Below are positions 16,410 through 26,046 of a stretch of 64,000 bases of DNA, piece after piece; the stretch's first letter is position 1, and each line of letters opens with the position of its first letter. The stretch lies in NCBI RefSeq assembly GCF_011758565.1, contig NZ_JAAMOX010000002.1, positions 558,001-622,000 on the forward strand. The letters are read 5' to 3'. This DNA is from Lysinibacter cavernae (GTDB taxonomy: Bacteria > Actinomycetota > Actinomycetes > Actinomycetales > Microbacteriaceae). The position numbers and the translations under genes were made by a program. The notes beneath the pieces were generated by a model. It worked only from the letters and a program-made list of their open reading frames with translations. It was not told the DNA's origin and did not search any database.

Positions 16410-18563
16410 TTACTCCGGAGTCGACGCGTTGACCGTCAGGCGGTCTTCGTCTTGATCGACGTCAACTCGCACGAGGTCACCGTCGCGAACCTCGCCTGAG
16501 AGGATGGCACGCGCGAGGCGGTCATCAATCTCGGTCTGCATGAGCCGGCGAAGCGGACGGGCACCGTAGATCGGGTCGTAACCGCGCTCGGCAAGCCAGG
16601 CACGGGCATCCGGGGTCACAGCAAGCGTGAGCCGGCGTTCCGCGAGGCGGGCCTGCAGGCGGTCGATGTACAGCTCGACGATCTGGGCAAGATCGCCGCG
16701 CGACAGCGACTGGAAGATCACGATGTCGTCGAGGCGGTTCACAAACTCAGGCTTGAAGGCCTGACGAACCATGCCGCGCACCGCGTTGTCCTTCTCGGCC
16801 TCGCTCAGGTTGGGGTCAACCAGGTACTGGCTGCCAAGGTTTGAGGTGAGGATGAGGATGACGTTGCGGAAATCCACCGTGCGACCCTGGCCATCGGTGA
16901 GTCGACCATCGTCGAGCACCTGCAGCAGCACGTCGAACACCTCTGGGTGCGCCTTCTCGACCTCGTCGAGCAGCACAACCGAGTATGGGCGCCGACGAAC
17001 GGCCTCGGTGAGTTGACCGCCGGCCTCATACCCGACATAGCCGGGAGGGGCACCAACGAGCCGCGACACCGAGTGCTTCTCGCCGTACTCCGACATGTCG
17101 ATGCGGATCATGGCTTTCTCGTCGTCAAACAGGAACTCCGCGAGCGCCTTAGCCAGCTCTGTCTTACCAACACCGGTTGGGCCGAGGAAGAGGAACGAAC
17201 CGGTTGGGCGATCGGGGTCGGAGATTCCGGCGCGCGTGCGGCGCACGGCATCCGACACCGCCTCGACGGCCTTCTTCTGACCGATGAGTCGCTTGCCAAG
17301 TTCGTTTTCGAGGTGCAGCAGTTTCTCGGTCTCGCCCTGGAGCAGGCGCCCAACGGGGATGCCCGTCCAGGCTGCGATGACCTCGGCGATGTCCTCGTCG
17401 GTGACTTGGTCGCTCACCATGCGGGGCTCGTCGCTTTGCTCGGCGTTTTCGGCCTCTTGCAACTGACGCTCGATGACCGGGATCTCGCCGTACAGCAGGC
17501 GGGAGGCCTTCTCAAGGTTGCCCTCGCGTTGGGCGCGGTCCGCGTTGATGCGGGCGGCGTCGAGCTTTTCTTTGAGCTCACCAACGGCGTTGAGGCTTCC
17601 GCGTTCTTTCTCCCAGCGAGCTTCGAGCACCTTAAGGTCGGCTTCGCGCACCTTGAGGTCTTCGCGCAGCTTGGCAAGGCGCTCCTTGGAGGCGTCGTCC
17701 TTCTCTTTCTTGAGGGCGAGCTCTTCAAGCTTCAGGCGATCAACCGAGCGACGCAGTTCATCGATCTCCATTGGGGCGGAGTCGATCTCCATGCGGAGTC
17801 GGCTCGCAGCCTCGTCAATGAGGTCGATGGCCTTGTCTGGCAGCTGACGGCTCGGGATGTACCGGTTCGACAGCGCAGCGGCCGCGATGAGCGCGGAGTC
17901 GGCGATGGATACTTTGTGGTGCGCTTCGTAGCGTTCCTTGAGCCCGCGAAGGATGGCCACGGTATCTTCGACCGATGGCTCGCCAACGTAGACCTGCTGG
18001 AAGCGGCGCTCAAGCGCGGCATCCTTCTCAATGAACTCGCGGTACTCGTCGAGCGTGGTCGCGCCAATCATGCGGAGCTCGCCACGGGCAAGCAGCGGCT
18101 TGAGCATGTTGGATGCGGCCACCGAGCTTTCGCCACCACCGGCTCCCATGAGCACGTGGAGCTCGTCGATGAACGTGATGACCTTGCCATCGGAGTCTTT
18201 AATCTCCTGCAGGACGGCCTTCATGCGCTCTTCGAAGTCACCACGGTACTTGGCACCGGCAATGAGCGCCGAGATGTCGAGCGAGATGAGCTCTTTGTCT
18301 TTGAGCGACTCGGCCACGTCGCCAGCGACGATGCGTTGCGCGAGGCCTTCAACAACGGCAGTTTTACCAACGCCGGGCGCACCAATCAGAACGGGGTTGT
18401 TCTTGGTGCGCCGAGTCAGCACCTGGCTGACGCGGCGAATCTCGGCATCACGACCAATGACGGGGTCGAGCTTGCCGCTGCGCGCGACCTCCGTGAGGTT
18501 CACGCCAAACTGCTCGAGGGCGCTCTTCTGGTCCTCTTGCGGGGGTTGCATTCCTTGTTGCAC
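16410..18563 (-). CDS. clpB: ClpB-type disaggregase lacking the N-terminal domain
   Basis: This 717-residue protein is an AAA+ unfoldase that resolves aggregates with the DnaK system. It has two nucleotide-binding domains (Walker A 'GAPGVGKT' near residue 63 and 'GPTGVGKT' near residue 455) and a long coiled-coil middle domain between them ('[32 protein letters not shown]'), which marks ClpB rather than ClpC. Normal ClpB is about 850-870 residues with an N-terminal Clp_N domain. Here translation begins at GTG (18563) with AAGGAG upstream, directly before NBD1, so the N-domain is absent. The form resembles the short ClpB isoform made by internal initiation elsewhere. The upstream HAIR element and an HspR gene at 49111 indicate heat-shock repression. 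The gene is transcribed alone. Confidence 0.93.
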   Translation of the reverse strand: MQQGMQPPQEDQKSALEQFGVNLTEVARSGKLDPVIGRDAEIRRVSQVLTRRTKNNPVLIGAPGVGKTAVVEGLAQRIVAGDVAESLKDKELISLDISALIAGAKYRGDFEERMKAVLQEIKDSDGKVITFIDELHVLMGAGGGESSVAASNMLKPLLARGELRMIGATTLDEYREFIEKDAALERRFQQVYVGEPSVEDTVAILRGLKERYEAHHKVSIADSALIAAAALSNRYIPSRQLPDKAIDLIDEAASRLRMEIDSAPMEIDELRRSVDRLKLEELALKKEKDDASKERLAKLREDLKVREADLKVLEARWEKERGSLNAVGELKEKLDAARINADRAQREGNLEKASRLLYGEIPVIERQLQEAENAEQSDEPRMVSDQVTDEDIAEVIAAWTGIPVGRLLQGETEKLLHLENELGKRLIGQKKAVEAVSDAVRRTRAGISDPDRPTGSFLFLGPTGVGKTELAKALAEFLFDDEKAMIRIDMSEYGEKHSVSRLVGAPPGYVGYEAGGQLTEAVRRRPYSVVLLDEVEKAHPEVFDVLLQVLDDGRLTDGQGRTVDFRNVILILTSNLGSQYLVDPNLSEAEKDNAVRGMVRQAFKPEFVNRLDDIVIFQSLSRGDLAQIVELYIDRLQARLAERRLTLAVTPDARAWLAERGYDPIYGARPLRRLMQTEIDDRLARAILSGEVRDGDLVRVDVDQDEDRLTVNASTPE

Positions 18564-18608
18564 GTTGTCTGTCTTTCTCCTTGTTGTTTCTCGAATAGTT
18601 CTGGGGTG

Positions 18609-18638
18609 ACTCTAAAACTTGAGTCACCGTGACTCAAG
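18609..18638 (-). promoter_or_regulatory. HspR-binding HAIR element overlapping the clpB promoter
   Basis: CTTGAGT-N7-ACTCAAG at 18618-18638 is a perfect match to the HAIR consensus. On the minus strand, TTGAGT (-35, 18637-18632) and TAGAGT (-10, 18614-18609) are 17 bases apart, so one HAIR arm contains the -35 box. HspR bound here would block RNA polymerase until heat shock. Confidence 0.9.
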
Positions 18639-19019
18639 TTTATCAAATTGCTATGGATTTTTCTAGTGCTGGGGAGGGTTTTTCGGCAACCCAGCCCGGG
18701 ATGCTCTGCTCTAGCTGAGCTGGCTGAGCTGGCTGAGCTGAGCCACCCAGCCATCTGTTCGCCCCAAAATCCGCTCTTCAAGCCCCAAAAGGCGGACTTT
18801 GGGGCGAACAGATGAAGCGAGATGATGCCTTGGCCGGTGATGGCTGGCCGGGCAGGCAGGGGGAGATAGGCAGGCCACCAGCCAGCTGGGCAGGCAGGGG
18901 GGCGGCAGACAGGCCACCAGCCAGCCGGGCAACCAGCCAGACAACCAGCCAGGACCCGGCAGCAGGGGCGGGCGGACGGGCGGGCTGCATCCACTGCCCA
19001 CTGATCTAGGCTTGAGATC
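18639..19019. other. Intergenic region between clpB and rnhA with simple repeats
   Basis: No gene is supported in these roughly 380 bases between divergent genes. The region holds short imperfect tandem runs of GAGCTGGCT (about 18713-18743), the palindrome at 18752-18814, and a stretch rich in CAGGCAGG and CCAGCCAG units (about 18840-18960). It looks like slippage-prone DNA. The rnhA promoter was not identified. Confidence 0.5.
18752..18814. repeat. Long intergenic palindrome (TTCGCC family)
   Basis: Arms 18752-18774 and 18792-18814 pair over 22 of 23 bases. The CATCTGTTCGCCCC arm is related to the CATCCGTTCGCCTC arm of the palindrome at 55710-55773. Confidence 0.8.
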
Positions 19020-19742
19020 ATGAGTATTCGTGTAGCCGCCGACGGGTCAGCCCTCGGAAACCCGGGACCAGCAGGCTGGGCCTGGTATGTCGACGACAAT
19101 TGCTGGGGCGCCGGCGGCTGGAAGCACGCAACCAATAACCAGGCAGAACTCAAGGCCGTACTCGAATTTCTCAGGGCGACCAAACACCTCGACGATGACC
19201 TGCTCATCCTGTGCGACAGCCAGTACGTGATCAAATGCCTCACCGAGTGGATGCCAGGGTGGAAGCGCAAAGGCTGGCGCAAAGCCGACGGCAAGCCTGT
19301 GCTCAACGTTGATCTCCTCAAAGAGCTCGACGATGAGCTGAAAGGCCGGACGTACCGCTTCGAATGGGTCAAGGGTCACGCAAATCATCCACTCAACGAG
19401 GCCGCCGACGAGCGGGCACGGGCCGTTTCGGAGGCCTACCAGCGCGGGTCAGCCATTCCAGAGGGGCCCGGATGGACGCGCGACGGTTCCAGCACCAGTT
19501 CTGCTGCTGGCTCGGCCGCAGCCTCAGCAGCCCCAAAAGCCGCCGCTGCATCCAAACCCGTTTTCCAGCCTGAGCCAACAGTTGACGAGCAGCCGGGCCT
19601 ATTCAGCTTCGACGACGACTCAGTGTCGGCGGCCAGCCATCCGGTGACCATCTCCCTCACCGACGACGAGTTCGCGCGCCTTGCCGCTCGGGCTCACGCG
19701 ACTGGAATGTCGCCGGAAGATACGCTCCGTTCGCTGATCTAA
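19020..19742 (+). CDS. rnhA: Ribonuclease HI with C-terminal tail
   Basis: The enzyme cleaves the RNA strand of RNA-DNA hybrids (R-loops, primers). The type I RNase H fold covers about residues 1-145. The four catalytic acidic residues are visible: D8 in 'ADGSALGNPG', E43 in 'NNQAELKAV', D66 in 'CDSQYV' and D130 in 'NEAADERA', together with H120 in 'KGHANH'. The core alone is normal in length (about 150 residues). This protein continues with a low-complexity Ser/Ala/Pro linker and ends in a conserved-looking helical motif 'ISLTDDEFARLAARAHATGMSPEDTLRSLI', probably a small protein- or DNA-binding unit. It is transcribed alone between two palindromes. Confidence 0.92.
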   Translation: MSIRVAADGSALGNPGPAGWAWYVDDNCWGAGGWKHATNNQAELKAVLEFLRATKHLDDDLLILCDSQYVIKCLTEWMPGWKRKGWRKADGKPVLNVDLLKELDDELKGRTYRFEWVKGHANHPLNEAADERARAVSEAYQRGSAIPEGPGWTRDGSSTSSAAGSAAASAAPKAAAASKPVFQPEPTVDEQPGLFSFDDDSVSAASHPVTISLTDDEFARLAARAHATGMSPEDTLRSLI

Positions 19743-19782
19743 CACCGCGCAACGGGCCCAAGTGACAAACTTTGCGATCGAG

Positions 19783-19830
19783 GGCGGGAAATCCTCCACT
19801 AACTCACCGAGAAATGGTGGATTTTCCGCC
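19783..19830. repeat. Intergenic palindrome between convergent genes
   Basis: Arms 19783-19798 and 19815-19830 pair over 14 of 16 bases. It lies between convergent rnhA and a tetR gene, where a bidirectional terminator would be expected. Confidence 0.65.
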
Positions 19831-19917
19831 GTCGATGACGCGGGAACGCGAATACACGGGCTGGCGAATACGCGAATACACAGACGCGCGCGGGCGGGCA
19901 CGCGGGCAGACCGCGAC

Positions 19918-20637
19918 CTACGAATGCGTCGGCACCACAAGCGCGAGCACTACGGCCGGCACGAGCGACAGCAATTCATCTGAGGCCGAGAGCGGGTCTT
20001 CGTCGCTGCTGAGGAGGGAATCCCGCAGCGCCATCTCGTAAATGCCGCCAATCAGCCTGACCGCGTCGCGGGAGTTGGTGCGGAACTGCAGGCCAACGCC
20101 GGCGAGGGCGTGCTCAACAACCTCAGCGAGGCGGCCGTAGAAGTCGGACTGAAAATCTTGGTATTCGTTGGCTACCTGGTCGCTTCGCATGGCGAGCAAC
20201 GCAAATTCTTCTTGCACGAGGCACCAGCGACGGTCGAGGGCCTGCGCCCCAAACACTCGGTTCAGGACGTCGGAGACAAGGTCTTCTGTCAGGTTGGCCG
20301 GATCGCCGCTGAGGGCCGGCACAATGACGCCCATGTCGGCTTCGAGCCGTTCGACGCGCAATGAATTCTCTCGCTCCATGAGCGCAACGAACAGTTCCTC
20401 TTTGCTGGAGAAGTTCGAGTAGAAGGCGCCTCTCGTGAATCCGGCTCGCTCTGAGACCGCCTCGACTGAGGTTGCCGGGACGCCTCGCTCAGAGAACTCT
20501 TCGTAGGCGGCATCCATCAGGCGCTCACGTGTCTGGCGGCGGCGCTTGGTGTCTTGGCGAACGAGCGATTCGGGTTCGGTGGATGCCGTGCCAGCCTGCA
20601 CTGCTGCGGTGGCCAGCGGATGTATCTGTTGCGTCAC
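19918..20637 (-). CDS. TetR-family repressor of the MMPL/YhgE operon
   Basis: About 239 residues from GTG 20637, which has AAGGTGAGG at good distance; another GTG 18 bases upstream is less likely. The TetR DNA-binding domain reads 'RERLMDAAYEEFSERGVPATSVEAVSERAGFTRGAFYSNFSSKEELFVALM'. The C-terminal ligand-binding part ('SQVANEYQDFQSDFYGRLAEVVEHAL' region) is helical and unassigned. It is divergent from the MMPL transporter gene. Two ATACA-N4-TGTAT palindromes lie in the shared promoter region. It is therefore probably a local repressor of the exporter pair and of itself, relieved by a substrate of the pump. Confidence 0.9.
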   Translation of the reverse strand: MTQQIHPLATAAVQAGTASTEPESLVRQDTKRRRQTRERLMDAAYEEFSERGVPATSVEAVSERAGFTRGAFYSNFSSKEELFVALMERENSLRVERLEADMGVIVPALSGDPANLTEDLVSDVLNRVFGAQALDRRWCLVQEEFALLAMRSDQVANEYQDFQSDFYGRLAEVVEHALAGVGLQFRTNSRDAVRLIGGIYEMALRDSLLSSDEDPLSASDELLSLVPAVVLALVVPTHS

Positions 20638-20694
20638 ACCCTCACCTTCCTTCACATTTTTTTCTCAGCTTTGTTTCCATGGTACCGCAGTAGG

Positions 20695-20725
20695 ATACAG
20701 TTATGTATTCAATACAGTCTTGTAT
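20695..20725. promoter_or_regulatory. Two tandem TetR operators
   Basis: ATACAGTTATGTAT (20695-20708) and ATACAGTCTTGTAT (20712-20725) are both perfect ATACA-N4-TGTAT dyads, 17 bases apart centre to centre, in the divergent promoter region between tetR and the MMPL gene. Confidence 0.75.
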
Positions 20726-20803
20726 CGAATGTGAATATGCCTCACAACCCTGGCTCGATGTCGCGCCTCCTCGTCATTCCCGCCCTATCTACTAGGAGAC
20801 CGC

Positions 20804-23800
20804 GTGTCATCGCTGCTCTACTCCCTCGGCCGCTGGGCCTACCGAAGCCGACGCCTCGTGTTGAGCCTCTGGATCGCAGCACTTGTTGTGCTCGGCGGCA
20901 GCGCCCTCGCCTTCAACCAGGGCACAGACGACGCCTTCTCCATCCCAGGAACCGAGTCGCAAGAGGCACTTAACGACCTGTCACACACGTTCCCGCAGGT
21001 CTCTGGCACCTCGGCACAGATCGTGGTCGTTGCGCCGGGCGGCGAACAGGTGACGGATGCCGACATCAAGGCAACCGTCGAATCCTCACTCAAATCGCTC
21101 GACAAGCTCGACCAGGTCAGCGCAGCGGCATCCCCGTACGACACAACCATCAAGGGAACGATTTCCGACGATAAGTCGGCGGCGGTCATCTCTGTACAAC
21201 TCGACGGCGGCCAGGCCAGCATCACCGCAGAGACCAAAGACGATCTCATCGCCGCCACCGACGACCTTCGCGAGGCGCTGCCAGCCGACGCAACGGTTGC
21301 CATCGGCGGCCAGCTCTTTTCGCAAGACCTGCCGTCGCTCAGCATCGTAGAGCTGCTCGGCGTCGCCATCGCGATGGTTGTGCTCATCCTCACCCTCGGC
21401 TCCTTTGTTGCCGCCGGCATGCCGCTCCTCAACGCCCTGCTCGGCGTTGGGATCTCGATGACGCTCATTTTCATCGCCACCGTCTTTGGTCCGATCTCGT
21501 CAACCACCCCGATGCTTGCGCTCATGCTTGGCCTCGCGGTCGGTATCGACTACGCGCTCTTTGTGATCTCTCGACATCAGGAGCAGCTGAAAGACGGCCT
21601 TGATCCGGAGGAATCTGCCGCTCGGTCGGTGGCGACGGCCGGTTCGGCCGTTATCTTCGCCGGCCTCACCGTCATCATCGCGCTGCTTGGCCTCACGGTT
21701 GCAAACATCCCGTTCCTGAGCGTCATGGGCATCGCCGCCGCGGCTGCGGTCGCGGTTGCCGTGCTCATCTCCATCACGCTCACGCCGGCGCTGCTCGGCT
21801 TCAGCGGGCTCAAGATTCTGCCGAAGAAGCAGCGACTCGCGCTCCAGTCCCAGAACGCGACGGGCACCAAGGATGCTCAGTACACCGAAGCCCCCACCAA
21901 TTTACCTGGCAACTCGGCCGCAAATGCCCAGCAAACAACCGGACAGCTGACCGACGCCGACCGCGCCTTCGCCGATGCTGGCGACACTGTCTCGCTCGAT
22001 GCGGCCGCAGAGGTAGGAGCATCCGCAGCTTCCAGCAGTACGGGAGCAGGGTCTCAGACAGAACCGGTTGACGACCTTAAACCGAAGGGATTCTTTGGCG
22101 GCTGGGTCCGCGCCGTGACGCGATTCCCCATCGTGACCATCCTCGCGGTGGTTGGCGTGCTCGGCCTCGCGAGCATCCCGGCACTTGACCTTCGCCTCGC
22201 ACTTCCCGACGCTGGAAGCCTGCCGAAGGACAACTCGGCGCGGATCACCTACGACCTGCTCTCCGAGAACTTTGGCGAGGGATTCAACGGTCCGCTCATC
22301 GTGACGGGCTCGATCGTTTCGAGCACCGACCCCGTTGGCCTCATGAACGATATCGGCAACGAAATCAGCAAGCTCGACGGCGTTGCGGAGGTTCCGCTCG
22401 CAACCCCAAACATGTCGGCAGACACCGGAATCGTTCAGGTCATCCCAACAGGCTCGCCCGACTCCGAAGAGACCAAGGCGCTCGTCAACGAGATTCGCGG
22501 GCTCAACCAGCACTTCCAAGACACTTACAACATCGACCTGTCGGTCACCGGATTTACCGCCGTTGGCATCGACATCTCTGACCGCCTCGGCGGGGCGCTG
22601 CTGCCCTTCGGCATCCTCGTTGTTGGCCTGTCGCTCGTGCTGCTGACCATGGTCTTCCGCTCAATCGCGGTGCCGATCAAGGCGACGCTTGGCTACCTGC
22701 TCTCGGTTGGCGCATCCTTCGGCGCGGTCGCCGCGGTCTTTGAGTGGGGATGGTTCTCCGACGCGCTGCACGTCGCCAACCTCGGGCCGGTGCTCAGTTT
22801 CATGCCCATCTTGCTCATGGGCGTACTCTTTGGGCTCGCGATGGACTACGAGGTGTTCCTCGTCTCCCGCATCCGCGAAGAATACGTGCACGGCGGCAAC
22901 GCGCAGAAGGCCATCCGCAAGGGCTTTGTTGGCTCGGCTCGGGTGGTCACGGCAGCGGCCGTCATCATGTTCGCCGTGTTTGCTGCCTTCGTGCCGGAGG
23001 GCGATAGCTCAATCAAACCCATCGCCCTCGGCCTCGCCGTTGGTGTGTTTGTTGACGCCTTCATCGTGCGCATGACGCTCGTTCCCGCGGTGCTTGCCGT
23101 ACTCGGCGACAAGGCCTGGTGGATGCCCCGCTGGCTCGACCGCATCCTCCCGTCGTTCGACGTCGAGGGAGAAAACCTGCACCATGAGCTTGCGCTCGCG
23201 CAGTGGCCGACCCCCGGAACCAATGCAGCCGTGAGCGCCTACGAGCTGAGCCTGCCCATCAACGGCGATACAGCCGACACCACGGCCGACACGCTCTTCG
23301 ATAACGTGAGCTTCGAGATCGCGCCCAACGGCATCCTCGTGCTCACCGGCGCAACGCCTGCCGCTCGACAGGGGCTCCTGCTCACGCTCGCCGGCCGCAT
23401 CGCGGACTTCAACGGGCAGCTCAAGGTCACCGGAAGGGTGCTCCCACAGCGCGCAAGCGCGGTTCGCTCGCGGGCGGCTGTTGTGTTGACGTCTTCCTCC
23501 CCTTCGCCGCTGAGCGACCTCAGGGATGCATTTGCCGAGCGCCCGCAGCTGGTACTGGTCGAGGGCGCGGATACGCTGCTCAGCAGCATCGGCGCCGATA
23601 CCCTCACGACCATCCTGAGCGATGCTCGACGCGACGCGACAGCGGCGAATAAACCGCTCGCAATCGTGCTCAGCTGCTCAAACACCGCCCTACTCCTTGA
23701 GGCGCTCAACAGCCTCGACCAGCCGGGCAACGAACACACGGCCGACGCAATCACGCTGCTCGATCTCTCCGCAGCAACGGCACCGCACACACTCGAGAAG

Positions 23801-23809
23801 GTTCTCTAG
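20804..23809 (+). CDS. MMPL-family RND transporter fused to a degenerate ABC ATPase domain
   Basis: This 1001-residue membrane pump starts at GTG with AGGAGACC upstream. It has two six-helix repeats, each with a large outer loop and the MMPL signatures 'GLAVGIDYALFVISR' and 'FGLAMDYEVFLVSRIREEY'. MMPL proteins export lipids or hydrophobic compounds using the proton gradient. A cytoplasmic loop of about 110 residues separates the two halves. The C-terminal 190 residues align by pattern to an ABC ATPase: 'LFDNVSFEIAPNGILVLTGA', then 'TPAARQG' where Walker A should read GxxGxGKST, and 'LVLVEGADTLL' at Walker B. The catalytic Lys/Ser are absent and no LSGGQ is visible, so it should not hydrolyse ATP. 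The stop is two bases from the next gene. Confidence 0.92.
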   Translation: MSSLLYSLGRWAYRSRRLVLSLWIAALVVLGGSALAFNQGTDDAFSIPGTESQEALNDLSHTFPQVSGTSAQIVVVAPGGEQVTDADIKATVESSLKSLDKLDQVSAAASPYDTTIKGTISDDKSAAVISVQLDGGQASITAETKDDLIAATDDLREALPADATVAIGGQLFSQDLPSLSIVELLGVAIAMVVLILTLGSFVAAGMPLLNALLGVGISMTLIFIATVFGPISSTTPMLALMLGLAVGIDYALFVISRHQEQLKDGLDPEESAARSVATAGSAVIFAGLTVIIALLGLTVANIPFLSVMGIAAAAAVAVAVLISITLTPALLGFSGLKILPKKQRLALQSQNATGTKDAQYTEAPTNLPGNSAANAQQTTGQLTDADRAFADAGDTVSLDAAAEVGASAASSSTGAGSQTEPVDDLKPKGFFGGWVRAVTRFPIVTILAVVGVLGLASIPALDLRLALPDAGSLPKDNSARITYDLLSENFGEGFNGPLIVTGSIVSSTDPVGLMNDIGNEISKLDGVAEVPLATPNMSADTGIVQVIPTGSPDSEETKALVNEIRGLNQHFQDTYNIDLSVTGFTAVGIDISDRLGGALLPFGILVVGLSLVLLTMVFRSIAVPIKATLGYLLSVGASFGAVAAVFEWGWFSDALHVANLGPVLSFMPILLMGVLFGLAMDYEVFLVSRIREEYVHGGNAQKAIRKGFVGSARVVTAAAVIMFAVFAAFVPEGDSSIKPIALGLAVGVFVDAFIVRMTLVPAVLAVLGDKAWWMPRWLDRILPSFDVEGENLHHELALAQWPTPGTNAAVSAYELSLPINGDTADTTADTLFDNVSFEIAPNGILVLTGATPAARQGLLLTLAGRIADFNGQLKVTGRVLPQRASAVRSRAAVVLTSSSPSPLSDLRDAFAERPQLVLVEGADTLLSSIGADTLTTILSDARRDATAANKPLAIVLSCSNTALLLEALNSLDQPGNEHTADAITLLDLSAATAPHTLEKVL

Positions 23810-23811
23810 CA

Positions 23812-25896
23812 ATGTCACGACTCTCACTCGATCGCGCAACGTCAACCAAAAAGGTGACGCCGCTCTCCATCGTCGGCCTCATCCTTGTACCGCTGTTACT
23901 CGGGGCCATCCTGGTCTGGGGTCTCTGGAACCCCGCCTCGCGCCTCCCCCAGATGACCGGAGCCATCGTCAACCTCGACAAGCCGGCAGAGATCGACGGC
24001 CAGGTCGCGCCGCTCGGCCGCCTGCTCGCCGGCGAACTCGTCGATAGCAACGTTGACGAGAACTTCACCTGGAAAATCACCAACGAAGAGGATGCCGAGG
24101 CCGGCTTGGAAGACGGCAGCTACGCAACCGTTGTCACCATCCCCAAGTCGTTCTCGACCGCGGCGACCTCGTTCTCGGGGGATGCGGCGGATGCGACGCA
24201 GGCGACCATCGACATCCAGACCTCACCAAAGAGCAAACTTGTCGACTCTGCCCTCAGCTCAACCGTGACAAGCACTGCAACGCGCCTGCTCGGCCAACAG
24301 CTCACCAAAACCTACGTTGAAAACCTCTACGTCGGATTCAACACCCTTGGTGACAAGCTCGGCGAGGCGGCGGATGGGGCCACCCAGCTCGCCGACGGCT
24401 CGGTTCAGCTTGGCGACGGAGCAACCCAGCTCGCGACCGGAACGAGCGAACTCAGCAACGGACTCGGCACGCTCTCCAGCGGAGCGGCCCAGCTCAGCGG
24501 CGGCGTTTCGCAGCTCTCAACCGGGGCAAACGCGTTGAGCACCGGCGCGGCAGGGCTTGCCGGCGGGGCGGCGACACTTTCCAGTGGGATGAACGAGTTT
24601 GCGGCCGGGCTCGCGGGGTCGGGCGCGCAGTTGCCGTTGCTGGTTCAGGGAGCGCAAGCCTTACCAGTGGCCGCATCTGGAACCGCGGCTGGTGCAGCCG
24701 GTGCTGTTCAGGCTGCTAACGGCATGTCAGCAATCGTTGAGCAGCTACTCACAAGTTGTGGCACTAATTGCGATGCGATCTCACAAGCAGCAAAAGATAT
24801 GGCCAAAACAAACGTTGATGCAGCACTGGGTGTGCAAGGTGGAGCAGACTCAATCAATATGATCGTTGGCAACCTTGATGGCACCGCGCCCGGACTAGCT
24901 GCAGGAACGCTCGCCCTCGCCGACGGCATCACCACAGCATCCGGAGCGGCCAACCAGCTCGCCGCCGGAGCCACCGAACTCAGCGGCGGAGCGCAGCAGC
25001 TCGCCACGGGGGCCAGCGGACTCGCCTCGGGCGTTGGAACGCTCGCGACCGGGGCCTCAGGCCTCGCGACCGGCGCATCCTCGGCGCACGAAGGCTCGGT
25101 AGCCCTCTCATCCGGAGCCGACGAACTCGCCGGCGGCGTTGGAACGCTCACCAACGGCGTGAAGGACCTCGGATCGGGCCTCACGCAGGCATCCACGAGC
25201 CTCCCAACGACCACCGAAAGCGAACGCGCCAACCTCAGCGGCGTGGTTGCGGACCCCGTCACGAGCGGCAAGACAGACACCGGCCTGTTTGACGCGAGCG
25301 GCATCCCGTTCTTCGCCACGCTTGCCCTCTGGGTTGGTGGGCTGGTGAGCTTCCTGCTGCTTCGCCCGATCCCGCGCCGCGCGATGACCGCCGCGCAATC
25401 GTCGCTACGGATTGCCACAACTGGCATGATTCCCGGGGTTGTGATTGGCGCGCTCCAGGGCCTGCTCGTCGCCGGCATCATGCAGGTCGCGCTCACGCTC
25501 GATCTAGGCTCGTGGTTCGCGTTTGCCGGCCTCTCGATGCTCGCCGGCGCCGCCTTTGGCGCGGTCAACCAGGGGCTCGTTGCGGTGCTTGGTGGATTCG
25601 GTCGTTTCATCGCGATGATCATCACGGTGCTCTCACTCGCGGCCGGAATCGTCTCGACGGTTCCCCCGATCTACGACACCGTGCTGTCCGCGCTTCCGCT
25701 CACCACGGCAATTGAGGGCATGCGGGCAATTGATGCCGGTACTGCTGGCGCAGGGTCATCGGTGGCCGGCCTCATCGCATGGCTCCTGTTTGGCTTTGTA
25801 CTGACCCTCCTTGCGGTGTTGCGCGAACGCTCCGTGAAGGTGTCGTCCCTGCGGGTGCCGCAGCTTTCTCGGTACCGGGTGGCGACAACGGGCTAG
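23812..25896 (+). CDS. YhgE/Pip-domain membrane protein
   Basis: This 694-residue protein has an N-terminal membrane helix ('VGLILVPLLLGAILVWGLW'), a long outer region rich in Gly/Ala/Leu/Ser heptad-like units ('LGTLSSGAAQLSGGVSQLSTGA'), and a C-terminal ABC-2-like membrane block of about five helices. This matches YhgE/Pip proteins such as the phage infection protein. Known actinobacterial loci pair such proteins with MMPL pumps and an ABC ATPase, as here. It is almost certainly translationally linked to the MMPL gene (2-base gap). The stretch encoded at about 24655-24885 is AT-richer, uses rarer codons and carries two cysteines ('TSCGTNCDA'). Substrate unknown. Confidence 0.88.
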   Translation: MSRLSLDRATSTKKVTPLSIVGLILVPLLLGAILVWGLWNPASRLPQMTGAIVNLDKPAEIDGQVAPLGRLLAGELVDSNVDENFTWKITNEEDAEAGLEDGSYATVVTIPKSFSTAATSFSGDAADATQATIDIQTSPKSKLVDSALSSTVTSTATRLLGQQLTKTYVENLYVGFNTLGDKLGEAADGATQLADGSVQLGDGATQLATGTSELSNGLGTLSSGAAQLSGGVSQLSTGANALSTGAAGLAGGAATLSSGMNEFAAGLAGSGAQLPLLVQGAQALPVAASGTAAGAAGAVQAANGMSAIVEQLLTSCGTNCDAISQAAKDMAKTNVDAALGVQGGADSINMIVGNLDGTAPGLAAGTLALADGITTASGAANQLAAGATELSGGAQQLATGASGLASGVGTLATGASGLATGASSAHEGSVALSSGADELAGGVGTLTNGVKDLGSGLTQASTSLPTTTESERANLSGVVADPVTSGKTDTGLFDASGIPFFATLALWVGGLVSFLLLRPIPRRAMTAAQSSLRIATTGMIPGVVIGALQGLLVAGIMQVALTLDLGSWFAFAGLSMLAGAAFGAVNQGLVAVLGGFGRFIAMIITVLSLAAGIVSTVPPIYDTVLSALPLTTAIEGMRAIDAGTAGAGSSVAGLIAWLLFGFVLTLLAVLRERSVKVSSLRVPQLSRYRVATTG

Positions 25897-25914
25897 CCGC
25901 CGTTCGCTGATCGC

Positions 25915-25985
25915 ACCAATCGAGTCGGACCATTCGGCCCTCTCCCACGCGGGGGAAGGCCAGAACGGCCCGGCTCGATTGCGTT
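25915..25985. repeat. Palindromic element A, copy 1 (71 bp)
   Basis: An imperfect inverted repeat (CAATCGAGTCGG... / ...CCGGCTCGATTG) with GGCC inner arms and a central CCCACGCGGGGG. It is identical to the copy at 27151-27221 except for one base. The two copies flank the restriction endonuclease gene. Confidence 0.9.
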
Positions 25986-26046
25986 CGTCGGTAGGCTGAC
26001 GATGAAGAGACCTGAGGGCCTTCGATAATCAATTAAGGAGCACGTC

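Noticed and set aside
16947-18632. A 561-codon plus-strand frame opposite clpB
   Set aside because: It is the complement of a well-conserved AAA+ gene and has no recognisable domain; the clpB frame explains the region.
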